Shown piece by piece: positions 1-9,805 of a DNA stretch of 64,000 nucleotides (its first letter is position 1; the number at the start of each line of letters is the position of its first letter). A model generated the notes under the pieces. It saw only the letters and a program-made list of their open reading frames with translations, was not told where the DNA came from and ran no database searches. The stretch is from NCBI GenBank assembly GCA_913043285.1, contig CAJWML010000001.1, positions 806,001 through 870,000 on the forward strand, read 5' to 3'. The position numbers and the translations under genes were made by a program. The DNA is from CAKZNE01 sp002695025. Lineage in GTDB: Bacteria > Bacteroidota > Bacteroidia > Flavobacteriales > Schleiferiaceae.

Positions 1-3
1 ATC

Positions 4-1140
4 ATGAAAAAACAGATCATTCTCATAGCATCTATAGTATTCCTGGTAGCAGCTTGCCAGCCGCAGGCCGAAGAGGGAAGCCTGGAGGCCAAACAGCAGG
101 AACTAAGCGAAAAGCAAGAGGAGCTAAGCAAGCTGAAGGCGGAGATTACAGCCCTGGAAGACCAGATTGCTGAAATGGACACCACCCAGCCTGAACGCCA
201 GGCCCGTGTGGAAATACGTGAAATAAAACCAGCTAAGTTCGAGCACTTTGTAAAACTTACCGGTACCGTTACCTCCAAGGAAAATATCATGATCAGTGCC
301 GAAACATCCGGCCGGGTTGAAGCCATCCCTGCCAATGAGGGTCAGAAGGTAGCCCAGGGAACCGTTTTGGTGCGTATTGAAAATGATGCGGTGGCTAACC
401 AGCTGCAGGAGGCCAAATCAGCCTTTGAGCTAGCCGAGACCACCTTCCGCAAGCGGGATAATCTCTGGCAACAGAACATAGGCTCTGAAATAGAGTACCT
501 ACAGGCCAAAAATAATTTTGAAACCGCCAAAAGTCGTTATGCGCAGGTTCAAAGCCAGTACAACAACACCATTATTAAAGCCCCTATCAGTGGAACGGTG
601 GATAATATTGTAGTAAAGCAAGGTGAGTTTGTAAATATGGGAAGGGAGATTGTAAGGGTGGTAGACCTGGAGCGTGTAGAGATAGAGGCGGAGCTATCTG
701 AAGAATACCTGCCCGCTATCCACAGGGGTGATAGTGTGAAAGTGGAAATACCTGCCCTGGGAATTACCCGTATGTCACCGGTAACTTTTGTAAGCCAGGT
801 GATCAACCCGGATAACCGCAGCTTCAAGATCAAGATCAACCTGCAAAACCGCGATGGCCGTATCAAGCCCAATGTGTTGGCCAACCTCCTGATCAGGGAT
901 TACCAGAATGAGGAGGCCCTGGTGGTACCTTCTCAGTGCATTAAGAAAGACCTGAAGGGAGACTTTGTTTTGGTGAGCTCTACCGAAGAAGGAGAAACCG
1001 TGGCCAAAAAACGCTATATCCAAAGAGGGAAATCCTTTGGTGATAAAACCGAGATCAAAGGAGGTCTGGAAGCGGGTGATGAAGTGATCACCGTAGGTTA
1101 TGACCAATTAAATGATGGCGACCCTGTAGCCATTCAATAA
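4..1140 (+). CDS. RND efflux periplasmic adaptor lipoprotein (HlyD/AcrA family)
   Basis: This is the membrane-fusion subunit that links an inner-membrane RND pump to an outer-membrane channel. The N-terminus is a lipoprotein signal with lipobox LVAAC, lipidated Cys about residue 18. An unusual short coiled coil (about 25-60, rich in Glu, Lys and Leu) comes straight after the lipid anchor. The first lipoyl half follows (about 85-110), then the alpha-hairpin (125-185), the second lipoyl half with IKAPISGTVDN (about 190), and beta-barrel and membrane-proximal domains to 378. The permease begins 26 bases downstream, so the two form an operon. No TolC-type channel gene is visible; it may lie upstream of the window. 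The pumped substrate cannot be told from sequence. Confidence 0.93.
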   Translation: MKKQIILIASIVFLVAACQPQAEEGSLEAKQQELSEKQEELSKLKAEITALEDQIAEMDTTQPERQARVEIREIKPAKFEHFVKLTGTVTSKENIMISAETSGRVEAIPANEGQKVAQGTVLVRIENDAVANQLQEAKSAFELAETTFRKRDNLWQQNIGSEIEYLQAKNNFETAKSRYAQVQSQYNNTIIKAPISGTVDNIVVKQGEFVNMGREIVRVVDLERVEIEAELSEEYLPAIHRGDSVKVEIPALGITRMSPVTFVSQVINPDNRSFKIKINLQNRDGRIKPNVLANLLIRDYQNEEALVVPSQCIKKDLKGDFVLVSSTEEGETVAKKRYIQRGKSFGDKTEIKGGLEAGDEVITVGYDQLNDGDPVAIQ

Positions 1141-1166
1141 GCAGCTAAAAAACTTTAAAAAAGATC

Positions 1167-4100
1167 ATGGCCAATAAAACCAACAGAGAATTCAAGCTGA
1201 GTACATTGTCTCTCAACAACGGGATCAGTGTATTCATACTCTCGGCTTTGCTCATCCTGTTCGGCTTGTACTCCTACCGCACCATGCCCAAGGAGTCATT
1301 CCCGGAAATTGTATTCCCTCTTATTTACGTGCAAACACCTTATGCAGGGAACACCCCTTCAGACATTGAGAACCTGATTACCCGTCCCCTGGAGAAGGAG
1401 ATCAAAAGTGTGAATGGTATCAAGAAGCTGAATTCAGAATCCGTACAGGATGTATCCATCATTAATGTGGAGTTTAATATTGATGTGGACACCGAAAAGG
1501 CCTTGCAGGATGTAAAGGATGCCGTAGACCGCGCCAAGAGTGAGTTACCTTCTGACCTTGATAAGGATCCTGTGGTCCTGGATGTGGATCTTACCAGGAT
1601 CCCGGTACTCAATATCAACCTTTCCGGAGATTTCTCCATTGATGAGCTGGTAGATTATGCAGAAGATCTTCAGGACGACATTGAGGAGTTATCCGAGATC
1701 TCGGAAGCTACGCTTACCGGAGATAAAGAAAAGGAAGTTCAGATCAATGTGGACCTGCCACGGCTTAAGGTTAACCAGATCAGTTTTTCGGATATTGAGA
1801 ATGCCATTGCCAGCGAGAATATAAACATCGGGGCCGGTGATATCTTATTGGGAAACACGCGTAGAAGCATCCGTACTGATGCAGAATTTGAAAGCATTGA
1901 TGAGATCCGTAACATCATTGTAAAACACGAGAACAACAATATTGTATACCTTAAGGATGTGGCGGATGTATCCTTTACCTACAAAGAACTGGAAAGCCTG
2001 GCCCGCCTGGATGGGGAGCCGGTAGTTTCACTGAACGTGATAAAAAAGAGTGGGGAAAACCTGCTCAATGCTACCGATAAGATCCAGGAGATCCTGAAAT
2101 CAGCTAAAGAGGATTACCTTCCCAAAGACTTGAAGATTACCCTTACCAATGATCAGTCCGTGCAAACCCGGAACCAGATCAGTAACCTGGAAAACTCCAT
2201 TGTGAGTGGGGTTATCCTGGTGGTTTTGGTGCTTCTCTTCTTCCTGGGTTTGAGGAATGCGATTTTCGTAGGACTTTCCATCCCTTTCTCTATGTTCATC
2301 TGTTTCCTGGTGCTCAGCGCCATGGGCATTACACTCAACTTCATGGTGTTGTTCTCCCTTATCCTGGCCCTGGGAATGCTGGTGGATAACGCCATTGTAA
2401 CCATTGAAAATATTTACCGCCTGTATGACGAGGAAGGGCTCTCAAAGTTTGAAGCTGCCAAGCAGGGGGTGGGCGAAATTGCAGTTCCTATTATCAGTAG
2501 TACAGCCACTACCCTGGCGGCATTTTTTCCGTTACTGTTCTGGGATAGCATTATCGGTGAGTTTATGGGTTTCCTACCCAAAACACTGATCATTGTACTG
2601 GGTTCTTCACTTTTTGTGGCCTTGGTTATCAATCCCGTTATTACGGCTACCTTCCTCAAAAAACAGGATCTTGAAAAGAAGACCAATCATAAAAGAGCCC
2701 TTATTTCAGCGGCCGTTTTTGGAGGGATAGGAATGTTGGCAGTGCTGGCCGGAGGTTTCACTTTCGGGAACCTGATGCTGATCATAGCAGGCTTGATCAT
2801 TTTGTTTGCCTATATCCTGGAACCCCTTTCCGCTACTTTTCAAACCCGTTTTCTGGTACACCTGGAGGATTTTTATTCCCGGTCCCTTAAATGGTCCCTT
2901 AGCGGTAAAAAGCCAGCCCTGATCCTGATAGGAACATTTGTCATGATGATCCTTTCCATGATGTTTTACTTTGGAAGCAACCCTAAAGTGGTAACCTTCC
3001 CCGTGAACGAACCTAATTACATCAATCTTTTTGTGGAAGTTCCGCTGGGAACCGATGTTAAGACTACAGACAGCCTCACACTATTGGTAGAGGAAAAGCT
3101 GGATAAAGTGTTGGAGCCGTACGATAAAGTGGTGGAGTCCGTGGTTACCAACGTGGGAGCAGAAACTGCCAGCCAGAATGAATTTGGCGGAGGCGGTCAG
3201 AAAACGCCCAATAAGGCCCGGATCACTATCTCCTTTGTAGAATATCAGTATCGCGGAGGTATTAAAACCACCGATATTCAAAAGGATGTAACCCATCAAT
3301 TGCTGGGGTATTTACCCGGAGTAACCATTAATGTGGAAAAAGAGCAGAATGGTCCTCCCGTTGGTAAACCTATCAATATAGAGATCACCGGTGATGAGTT
3401 TGATCAGCTTATTACCATTGCGAATGACGTAAAAAACACGGTAGACAGAGCGCGTATTGCTGGTATTGAAGGTCTTAAGATTGACCTGGAAACCAATAAG
3501 CCGGAAATGTTGATCTCCATTGACCGTGAACGTGCACGGAGGTTAGGAGTTTCCACCCAGCAGGTGGCCCTTGTTTTGCGCACCGCTCTCTACGGGCGCG
3601 AGGCCAGTAAATATAAAGAAGGTGAAGATGAATATCCTATTGAGATCCGCCTTAAGGAAGAGTACCGTTATAATGTAGCCAGCCTGATGAACCAATTGGT
3701 TACTTTCCGCTCTCAGGCAACGGGTAAGATTGTGCAGGTACCTATCTCAGCGGTGGCAGACTATAAGTTCGATAATTCCTTTAACTCCATTAAACGACTG
3801 GATTCCGAGCGCCTCATCACCGTATCTTCAAACGTAATAGAAGGATATAACCCCACGGAGATCAACAATAAGATCAAAGCGGAACTGAAAGGTTATGAGT
3901 TGCCTAAAGGTTATAACCTCAGCTTTACCGGTGAGCAGGAGGAGCAGGCCGAGTCGTTTGCCTTCCTCACTACGGCTCTTTTGATAGCAGTGGCCCTTAT
4001 TGCCATTATCCTGGTATCACAGTTTAACTCCGGTACCAAGCCTTTCATCATCATCATGACGGTACTCTTCAGTACTATAGGTGTATTCCTTGGCCTGGGC

Positions 4101-4577
4101 ATTTTCCGGATGGACTTTGTGGTAATTATGACAGGTATCGGAATTGTCTCTTTGGCAGGTATTGTGGTAAACAACGGTATTGTTCTTATTGACTTTATAG
4201 AACTGAGCCGCGCCCGTTTACGGGAAAAGCGCGGAATAACTGGGGGTGATGAATTGGAAGATGAGGATCTGCGTACCGCTATTGAACTGGGCGGTAAGGT
4301 TCGTCTCCGCCCGGTATTGCTAACCGCCATCACTACAGTATTAGGCCTCTTACCGCTGGCAGTTGGTCTCAACATCGACTTCTTCGGTATGTTATCCAGC
4401 TATAATCCCAATATTTATTTTGGTGGAGATAATGCCGTTTTTTGGAGCCCAATGGCATGGACGGTTATTTTTGGCCTGGTGTTTGCTACATTCTTAACGT
4501 TGATCGTTGTTCCGGTTATGTATCTCATAGCCGAGCGATTAACCAGAAAGAGCCGAAAGCTTCTTTCTAAATTTTAG
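1167..4577 (+). CDS. RND efflux pump permease (AcrB/HAE1-like)
   Basis: Proton-driven inner-membrane pump of 1136 residues and partner of the adaptor just upstream. It has the RND layout: TM1 near residue 20, a large periplasmic domain, TM2-6, a second periplasmic domain and TM7-12. The TM4 proton-relay region reads LVDNAIVTIEN (about residue 406), so the second acidic residue of the classical DD pair is Asn. The TM10 Lys of AcrB is replaced by an Asn-Asn pair (about 998). Two extra hydrophobic helices (about 510-552) sit between TM6 and TM7, where AcrB has a short cytoplasmic helix. A strong terminator follows the stop codon. Family assignment is sure; substrate is unknown. Confidence 0.95.
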   Translation: MANKTNREFKLSTLSLNNGISVFILSALLILFGLYSYRTMPKESFPEIVFPLIYVQTPYAGNTPSDIENLITRPLEKEIKSVNGIKKLNSESVQDVSIINVEFNIDVDTEKALQDVKDAVDRAKSELPSDLDKDPVVLDVDLTRIPVLNINLSGDFSIDELVDYAEDLQDDIEELSEISEATLTGDKEKEVQINVDLPRLKVNQISFSDIENAIASENINIGAGDILLGNTRRSIRTDAEFESIDEIRNIIVKHENNNIVYLKDVADVSFTYKELESLARLDGEPVVSLNVIKKSGENLLNATDKIQEILKSAKEDYLPKDLKITLTNDQSVQTRNQISNLENSIVSGVILVVLVLLFFLGLRNAIFVGLSIPFSMFICFLVLSAMGITLNFMVLFSLILALGMLVDNAIVTIENIYRLYDEEGLSKFEAAKQGVGEIAVPIISSTATTLAAFFPLLFWDSIIGEFMGFLPKTLIIVLGSSLFVALVINPVITATFLKKQDLEKKTNHKRALISAAVFGGIGMLAVLAGGFTFGNLMLIIAGLIILFAYILEPLSATFQTRFLVHLEDFYSRSLKWSLSGKKPALILIGTFVMMILSMMFYFGSNPKVVTFPVNEPNYINLFVEVPLGTDVKTTDSLTLLVEEKLDKVLEPYDKVVESVVTNVGAETASQNEFGGGGQKTPNKARITISFVEYQYRGGIKTTDIQKDVTHQLLGYLPGVTINVEKEQNGPPVGKPINIEITGDEFDQLITIANDVKNTVDRARIAGIEGLKIDLETNKPEMLISIDRERARRLGVSTQQVALVLRTALYGREASKYKEGEDEYPIEIRLKEEYRYNVASLMNQLVTFRSQATGKIVQVPISAVADYKFDNSFNSIKRLDSERLITVSSNVIEGYNPTEINNKIKAELKGYELPKGYNLSFTGEQEEQAESFAFLTTALLIAVALIAIILVSQFNSGTKPFIIIMTVLFSTIGVFLGLGIFRMDFVVIMTGIGIVSLAGIVVNNGIVLIDFIELSRARLREKRGITGGDELEDEDLRTAIELGGKVRLRPVLLTAITTVLGLLPLAVGLNIDFFGMLSSYNPNIYFGGDNAVFWSPMAWTVIFGLVFATFLTLIVVPVMYLIAERLTRKSRKLLSKF

Positions 4578-4616
4578 CAGGTTAATTAGGTTAAGGTTTG
4601 GTTAATTGGTTGACCA

Positions 4617-4651
4617 GAGGCCCCGGGCAAATGCTCGGGGCCTCGCCTTTT
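4617..4651 (+). terminator. Rho-independent terminator after the RND operon
   Basis: A 9-bp GC-rich stem (gaggccccg at 4617-4625 pairing with cggggcctc at 4636-4644) with a 10-base loop is followed by a short T run. It lies 40 bases after the permease stop and ends the efflux operon before dxs. Confidence 0.85.
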
Positions 4652-4695
4652 AAGGCTATCCGTTAAATTCCGCTTATCCATTTTATAAGGTGTGG

Positions 4696-4703
4696 TACAT
4701 TTG
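4696..4703 (+). promoter_or_regulatory. Bacteroidota -7 box upstream of dxs
   Basis: TACATTTG matches the Bacteroidota -7 consensus TAnnTTTG. Only 4 bases separate it from the ATG at 4708, so the transcript would be leaderless or nearly so. No convincing -33 element was found. Confidence 0.6.
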
Positions 4704-4707
4704 CCGT

Positions 4708-6360
4708 ATGCACACATTACTGGACTCTGTCCGCACTCCTGGAGATCTCCGAAAACTCTCTGTAATACAGCTCACACAACTGGCCGCTGAGCTGCGTGAT
4801 TTTGTGCTGCATACCACCCAAACCAAGGCCGGGCATATCAAATCCAGCCTTGGAGTTACAGAACTTACCCTTGCCCTTCACTATGTGTACAATACGCCTG
4901 ACGATATACTGATCTGGGATGTAGGCCACCAGGCGTACATACATAAAATACTTACAGGGAGGAAGGATAAATTCCATTCCAACCGTAAAAAGGGAGGGCT
5001 GTCGGGTTTTACAAAGCGTTCGGAAAGTGAGTATGACCCCTTTGGAGCAGGGCATTCCAGCACATCCATATCCGCGGCCATCGGTTTTGCCGAGGCCGAT
5101 AGGCTACAAGGTAAAAAGCGGCACTATATTGCGGTGATAGGAGATGGTGCGCTCACCGGGGGGGAAAGCCTGGAAGCTCTGAATTACCTGGGCGAAAGGC
5201 AGCTGAATGTTACAGTAATACTCAATGATAACCAGTCTTCCATTGATGCTAATGTGGGAGCATTGGCTCATTTTGGGAATTATAAGGCATTGTGCGATGC
5301 CTTCCACCTGGATTTTGAGGGGGGAGTTGATGGACATAGTGTGGAAAAGATCATCAATTCACTTTCTAGAAGTAAAGAAGTAAATCGTCCCAAAATGATC
5401 CACCTTGTCACCCAAAAGGGGAAAGGGTGGAAAGCAGGATCAGGATCTGCTAAAGCAACTAATTCCCTTTCGTTCCAGGACGTATTTTCTCAAACGCTTA
5501 TACGTTTAGCGGAAACCAATGATACCATTGTGGGGGTGAGCCCCGCTATGCTGTCCGGTAGCGGCTTGCATGAGTTTGGGGCACGTTTCCCGGAGAGGGT
5601 GTTTGACGTGGGGATAGCTGAGCAACATGCCGTTACCATGTCAGCAGGGATGGCCGCCAATGGGCTTAAGCCTTTTTGTCACCTGTATTCCACTTTTGCT
5701 CAAAGAGGGTATGACCAGATCATTCACGATGTAGCCTTGCAAAAGTTACCGGTGGTTTTCTGTTTGGACCGGGCCGGACTGGCGGGTGAAGATGGTCCTA
5801 CCCACCACGGAGCTTTTGATCCCGGTTTCTTAAATACCATACCAGGCATAGTAGTGGCGGCCTCTTTGGACGGATCTGCCCTGGCGGCACTTATGGAGGA
5901 AGCCGCTGGTTATTCAGGCGGTCCCTTTGCCATTCGCTACCCCAAAGATGGTAGTTTTGGAAAGCTGGAAAAGAAGGAACTACCCCTGGGCAAGCTGCAA
6001 AAAGTAAAGAATGGATCTGCCAAGGCGGTGATCTCGTTTGGAGCCATTGGCCTGGAAGTTCAGAAGGCTCTGGAAGGCTCAGAATATGCTCATTTTGACC
6101 TGGTGTACCTTAAACCTCTGGATGAGGCCGGGCTTATTGCGATCTTGGAGGAATATAATGAAGTAATAATCGTGGAGGAGAACAGTAAGGCAGGGGGAGC
6201 GGGCGAAAGCATCGTATCTCTGGCGGGCCGCATAGGTGTAGATTGCCGGATAAAGTGTAAATGTCTTCCCGATGCATTTATTGAACATGGCTCCCGCCAG
6301 CAACTCCTGGAAGTAACAGGTCTGGATGCTTCTTCCCTGAAGGAGTTTATTGATCGGTAA
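4708..6360 (+). CDS. dxs: 1-deoxy-D-xylulose-5-phosphate synthase
   Basis: Thiamine-diphosphate enzyme joining pyruvate and glyceraldehyde-3-phosphate to DXP, the entry step of the MEP isoprenoid pathway and a source for thiamine and pyridoxal phosphate. The N-terminus carries LLDSVRTPGDLRKLS, then IWDVGHQAYIHKILTGR, the diphosphate motif VIGDGALTGG (GDG near residue 145) and the catalytic Glu in GIAEQHAVTMSAGMA (about 303). The transketolase C domain ends the protein. I start at ATG 4708 because family homology begins there; a GTG at 4690 lies inside the promoter. At about 550 residues it is shorter than the usual 620-640, mostly through a short linker before the pyrimidine-binding domain. 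It overlaps convergent ribE by 14 bp. Confidence 0.94.
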   Translation: MHTLLDSVRTPGDLRKLSVIQLTQLAAELRDFVLHTTQTKAGHIKSSLGVTELTLALHYVYNTPDDILIWDVGHQAYIHKILTGRKDKFHSNRKKGGLSGFTKRSESEYDPFGAGHSSTSISAAIGFAEADRLQGKKRHYIAVIGDGALTGGESLEALNYLGERQLNVTVILNDNQSSIDANVGALAHFGNYKALCDAFHLDFEGGVDGHSVEKIINSLSRSKEVNRPKMIHLVTQKGKGWKAGSGSAKATNSLSFQDVFSQTLIRLAETNDTIVGVSPAMLSGSGLHEFGARFPERVFDVGIAEQHAVTMSAGMAANGLKPFCHLYSTFAQRGYDQIIHDVALQKLPVVFCLDRAGLAGEDGPTHHGAFDPGFLNTIPGIVVAASLDGSALAALMEEAAGYSGGPFAIRYPKDGSFGKLEKKELPLGKLQKVKNGSAKAVISFGAIGLEVQKALEGSEYAHFDLVYLKPLDEAGLIAILEEYNEVIIVEENSKAGGAGESIVSLAGRIGVDCRIKCKCLPDAFIEHGSRQQLLEVTGLDASSLKEFIDR

Positions 6361-6946
6361 CCCGTAGCCCCATTATCCGGGCCACATATTTTCCGATAAT
6401 ATCAAATTCGAGGTTTACTTTTTCGCCTTCTTGTAAGTATTTGAAGGTGGTATGCTCCCGCGTGTAAGGGATAATGGCTACAGAAAAGAGGTCATCATAG
6501 CTGTCTACTACGGTAAGACTTACCCCATTTACACAAACAGAACCCTTTTCAACGGTAATATGAGCTGTATCGGGCTGGTATTTGAAATAATATTTCCAGC
6601 TTCCGTGCTGGTCTTCAATCCGGGTGCAGGTAGCGGTTTGGTCCACGTGTCCTTGAACGATATGTCCATCCAGCCTTCCTCCCATTTGAGTGCAACGCTC
6701 CAGGTTTATGTGATCGCCTTCCTTCAGGTCTCCAAGATTGGTTTTTCGAAGGGTTTCATCAATAGCCGTTACTGTATACTGGTCATCATCCAGTGATACC
6801 ACGGTAAGGCAGGCACCATTATGGGCCACACTTTGGTCTATCTGAAGGTCGTGGGTAAAGGATGAGGCTATAGTAAAATGTACATTGCTGTCTTCTTTAT
6901 CAATGCGCTTTACCTGACCCATCGTTTCGATGATGCCCGTAAACAT
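6347..6946 (-). CDS. ribE: Riboflavin synthase, alpha subunit
   Basis: Converts two molecules of 6,7-dimethyl-8-ribityllumazine to riboflavin and a pyrimidine, the last step of vitamin B2 synthesis. The diagnostic N-terminus MFTGIIETMG is present. The two tandem lumazine-binding barrels are visible as repeats (about 1-95 and 96-190), each with a conserved GxxLxxHxVxGHVD or VxVNGVSLTV motif; GRLDGHIVQGHVD ends repeat 1. The 199-residue length is typical. It starts 6 bases after the 901-residue surface-protein gene and could be cotranscribed with it. Its 3' end interlocks with dxs by 14 bp with no terminator between. Confidence 0.96.
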   Translation of the reverse strand: MFTGIIETMGQVKRIDKEDSNVHFTIASSFTHDLQIDQSVAHNGACLTVVSLDDDQYTVTAIDETLRKTNLGDLKEGDHINLERCTQMGGRLDGHIVQGHVDQTATCTRIEDQHGSWKYYFKYQPDTAHITVEKGSVCVNGVSLTVVDSYDDLFSVAIIPYTREHTTFKYLQEGEKVNLEFDIIGKYVARIMGLRVTDQ

Positions 6947-6952
6947 AGTTTC

Positions 6953-9658
6953 TTAATTATTATCCCGGAACAAATGTACAAAGCCAGTGGCTTCCTGTTC
7001 CCTTGAGGTTTCAAGGTCGGCCGGTGTATATCGGCAGAGATAGTAATACACACCTTCTGAACAATCCACTCCAGTATTGATATCCTTTCCGTTCCAGCCA
7101 TTATTGAGGAAATCATTTCCATCATTATTCTGGTATACCAGGGTTCCCCAGCGATTGTATATGGATATTCGCAGCTCGCGGATGTCCTTAAAGCTGATGG
7201 CTGAGAATAGGTCGTTAAACCCATCATTATCAGGAGTAAAAACATTTGGAAACTCGATAAGCGGACAGGTTTCGGCACATATCTCTGTACTGAACAGACT
7301 TTCATTGGCTTGTCCGCCTGCATCCTGGTCGGCATCATCTACCGCAGTAACGGCATAGCAGCCTGAAACAGGAGGCCCATCGTTGGAACGCTTGATAAGG
7401 TAGGTGGTATCACTGCTGGAAAGGACCCGGAAGGGCTGCTCTGGAAAATCATCCTCAGGTCTCATTTTGTAATAGAGCCGGTATTCCACCACATCATTCT
7501 TACAGGAGAGATTATCCGGAGTTCTCCATTGCAGGTATAAAGAGTCCTGCTCACAACTGTAGCTGGCGGTAAGCTGTGGAGCGCAGGGCGCGTTGGTGTC
7601 CAAAGGTATTGCGCATATTTCCTGTGAAAAGTTCACCAACGGCATGGGCAATGTGTTGGAAGCCGTATACCGCCCAAAGGCTTCCACTTTATAACAGTAA
7701 GTATCTCCGTTTACGAGGCCGGTATCGCGGTAGCTGTCCGTAAAAGCGGTGTCAATAGCTATAAAATTGGTGCTTCCGGGGCTATCTTCCCGGTAAATCA
7801 CATATTCATAATTGAACCACGGAGTATTGTGGGTAAAATTCAGAAGAATTCCTTCGTCAAAAGGCACGGGTTCCAGGTACACCGAGCTACCGGGATCTGC
7901 CCGGCCCACGGTGTCATTATCCGGCCCGGAAAGAAAATCTACCGCATAACGATAGGAGGTATCCCGGGTGTTAAGCAAAGAGTCGGTGTAGTTGGTGTCT
8001 ATAAGGCTGTTAAATACCTGAATCTGCTGGAAATCCTGACCATTGAGGCCGGTAGCGCGGTAAAGCACATAGCCATACGGAGGGGGAAAGTTTGCTGAAT
8101 CAAGGGCCGGGGGAGCGATCCACTTAACCTGGATCTTTCCATTGGTAACGGCTGTGGTGAGAACGTCCGCGTTAGTCATAAGGGGAAGGGAAAGAGGCAG
8201 GGCGGTGCAAAATTCTACTGAAGCATAGCTCTCGGAAGCATCTTCAAAATAAGCAATTACCATATAACAATACCGTACCCCCCTTTGAAGATCCTGTGAA
8301 TCCTGGTACGTAGTATTGGATAAGCCCGGGATGTCTGCCAGGAGTTCGTAGCCGGTGTATTCCGGCACCCCGGTTTCACATTCGGCCGGCACAAAACCGT
8401 AGCTGTCTTCCCGCCTGTACAGGCGGTAGCCAATAGCTTGCTTGCAGATACTTTCATCCCACCGGAGGTCTATAAAATTGTCCTGGGCAGTAGCCAGGGG
8501 GTTTTCCGGGGCGGGGGCCACTACCCGGATCTCAACAGTAACCACATCGGCCAACGGGGTGTCAAAGAAGGGGTTTTCAACAGAATCCTTAGCTTTAAGG
8601 ATCACATAGTAAGGTTGCTGACGTACGTTACTGCAGTTGGTGGTCCAGCTAAAACTTTCCGTCCTGGGAGGAAGGCGGTACTGGTTAGGCTGGACATTGC
8701 CGGTAAAGCTTGCTGCGTTGGATGTGGCAAAAGGGCCGCCTTCTGCTGTAAAAGTAATAGGGTCTCCGTCCGGGTCTGTGGCGGTTACATTAAAGTTCAG
8801 GGTTTGTCCGGCTTCCACACAAAATGGACCTACTGGTTGTATTTGGGGAGGGTTGTTCCCACAGTCCAGGATATCTACCTGGAGGTCACGCACCACGTAA
8901 CCGATGCGGAAATAGCTACCGTTACCCGTTTTCCGGTATTCATCTATCTGAATGGCAAAATTGAACTGACCCACATTTCGTGGAAGGTCCCAAATCAATT
9001 GACCTGTATAAGGGTCAATCTCTATACTGTCCTGAACATACTGAGGGTCGTAAATGGTCTGTAACTCCCGTCCATCGGTTGTGCGGCAAAGTACTAAACG
9101 GTAGGCAAGGCTGTCACCATCTTCATCATAGGCGGCAGGGTTGTGCTTGAATATCTGTCCGGTACAACCATTATCAATAGGAGGTTCCAACAGAACGGGC
9201 GAGTTGTTGCCTCCCAGGCTGGGTGCTATAAACAGCTCCGTTTGCACGTAAAAAGGTACGGTGATGGATTGGACAATATTATTGATACCTGCGTTACGGT
9301 TGGGATCTTCAAAGTGCAGGATATAGCCCTTGGCCCCGGAAACGGTATTATAGGTATGGGTTCCTATATAGCGGTTCACCTGTATATCATTCCCGAGAAA
9401 CTCGCCCATTCCGCTGGAGTCACAGCCTCCCAGCGGACCATTTACGCGTGGAAGGATAGAGCTGCTACCATCACCCCAGAAAAGTTCAAGCACACACCGG
9501 TCAGCCGTTACCGACTCTTTGGTGTAGGTGGTTATAGTAGCTTCATAGGTAGTACCACCCAGCCATTTATAGGTTATCTCTCCCGCGCGATTATGGGTGC
9601 ATAGAGCCTCGTGAAGCGGAAACCCGATCAATAAGATAAGTAGTAGTAATTTCTTCAT
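6953..9658 (-). CDS. T9SS surface protein with gliding-motility-associated C-terminal domain
   Basis: A large secreted protein of 901 residues. It has a Sec signal peptide (about 1-20) and an N-terminal domain opening with HNRAGEITY, which resembles the start of the two paralogues at 17-22 kb. The middle is made of Ig/cadherin-like and fibronectin-III-like beta domains (IQPVGPFCVEAGQ, then several YRLYRRED / GYVLYRATG type repeats). The C-terminus (from about 805, FPNVFTPDNDGFNDLF, IYNRWGTLVYQ, GVYYYLCRYTP) is the gliding-motility-associated domain recognised as a type B T9SS signal. Likely role: cell-surface adhesion or motility, but no ligand can be inferred. GC-rich patches and imperfect repeats make long antisense ORFs here that are not genes. 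Confidence 0.88.
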   Translation of the reverse strand: MKKLLLLILLIGFPLHEALCTHNRAGEITYKWLGGTTYEATITTYTKESVTADRCVLELFWGDGSSSILPRVNGPLGGCDSSGMGEFLGNDIQVNRYIGTHTYNTVSGAKGYILHFEDPNRNAGINNIVQSITVPFYVQTELFIAPSLGGNNSPVLLEPPIDNGCTGQIFKHNPAAYDEDGDSLAYRLVLCRTTDGRELQTIYDPQYVQDSIEIDPYTGQLIWDLPRNVGQFNFAIQIDEYRKTGNGSYFRIGYVVRDLQVDILDCGNNPPQIQPVGPFCVEAGQTLNFNVTATDPDGDPITFTAEGGPFATSNAASFTGNVQPNQYRLPPRTESFSWTTNCSNVRQQPYYVILKAKDSVENPFFDTPLADVVTVEIRVVAPAPENPLATAQDNFIDLRWDESICKQAIGYRLYRREDSYGFVPAECETGVPEYTGYELLADIPGLSNTTYQDSQDLQRGVRYCYMVIAYFEDASESYASVEFCTALPLSLPLMTNADVLTTAVTNGKIQVKWIAPPALDSANFPPPYGYVLYRATGLNGQDFQQIQVFNSLIDTNYTDSLLNTRDTSYRYAVDFLSGPDNDTVGRADPGSSVYLEPVPFDEGILLNFTHNTPWFNYEYVIYREDSPGSTNFIAIDTAFTDSYRDTGLVNGDTYCYKVEAFGRYTASNTLPMPLVNFSQEICAIPLDTNAPCAPQLTASYSCEQDSLYLQWRTPDNLSCKNDVVEYRLYYKMRPEDDFPEQPFRVLSSSDTTYLIKRSNDGPPVSGCYAVTAVDDADQDAGGQANESLFSTEICAETCPLIEFPNVFTPDNDGFNDLFSAISFKDIRELRISIYNRWGTLVYQNNDGNDFLNNGWNGKDINTGVDCSEGVYYYLCRYTPADLETSREQEATGFVHLFRDNN

Positions 9659-9771
9659 TCAATGGGGTCAGGGCAATCAAACATTCCGGATACCTCCAGC
9701 ATTATAACTCAAATACGATATGCTTATTTTATTGGATGTCAAGCTTGTTAAAAGGTTGCTTTAAATAGTAA

Positions 9772-9779
9772 TACTTTTG
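9772..9779 (+). promoter_or_regulatory. -7 box upstream of leucyl aminopeptidase
   Basis: TACTTTTG fits TAnnTTTG exactly and lies 26 bases before the ATG at 9806, in the 147-bp gap between divergent genes. Confidence 0.6.
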
Positions 9780-9805
9780 TTTTCAAATTTAACAAATAAA
9801 CATCT

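Noticed and set aside
8438..9064. A 208-codon open frame on the plus strand inside the 901-residue T9SS gene
   Set aside because: It is antisense to a clearly coding gene with a signal peptide and a recognised C-terminal domain. Its translation has no domain-like features and is low in typical core residues; long antisense frames are frequent in such GC-balanced genes.
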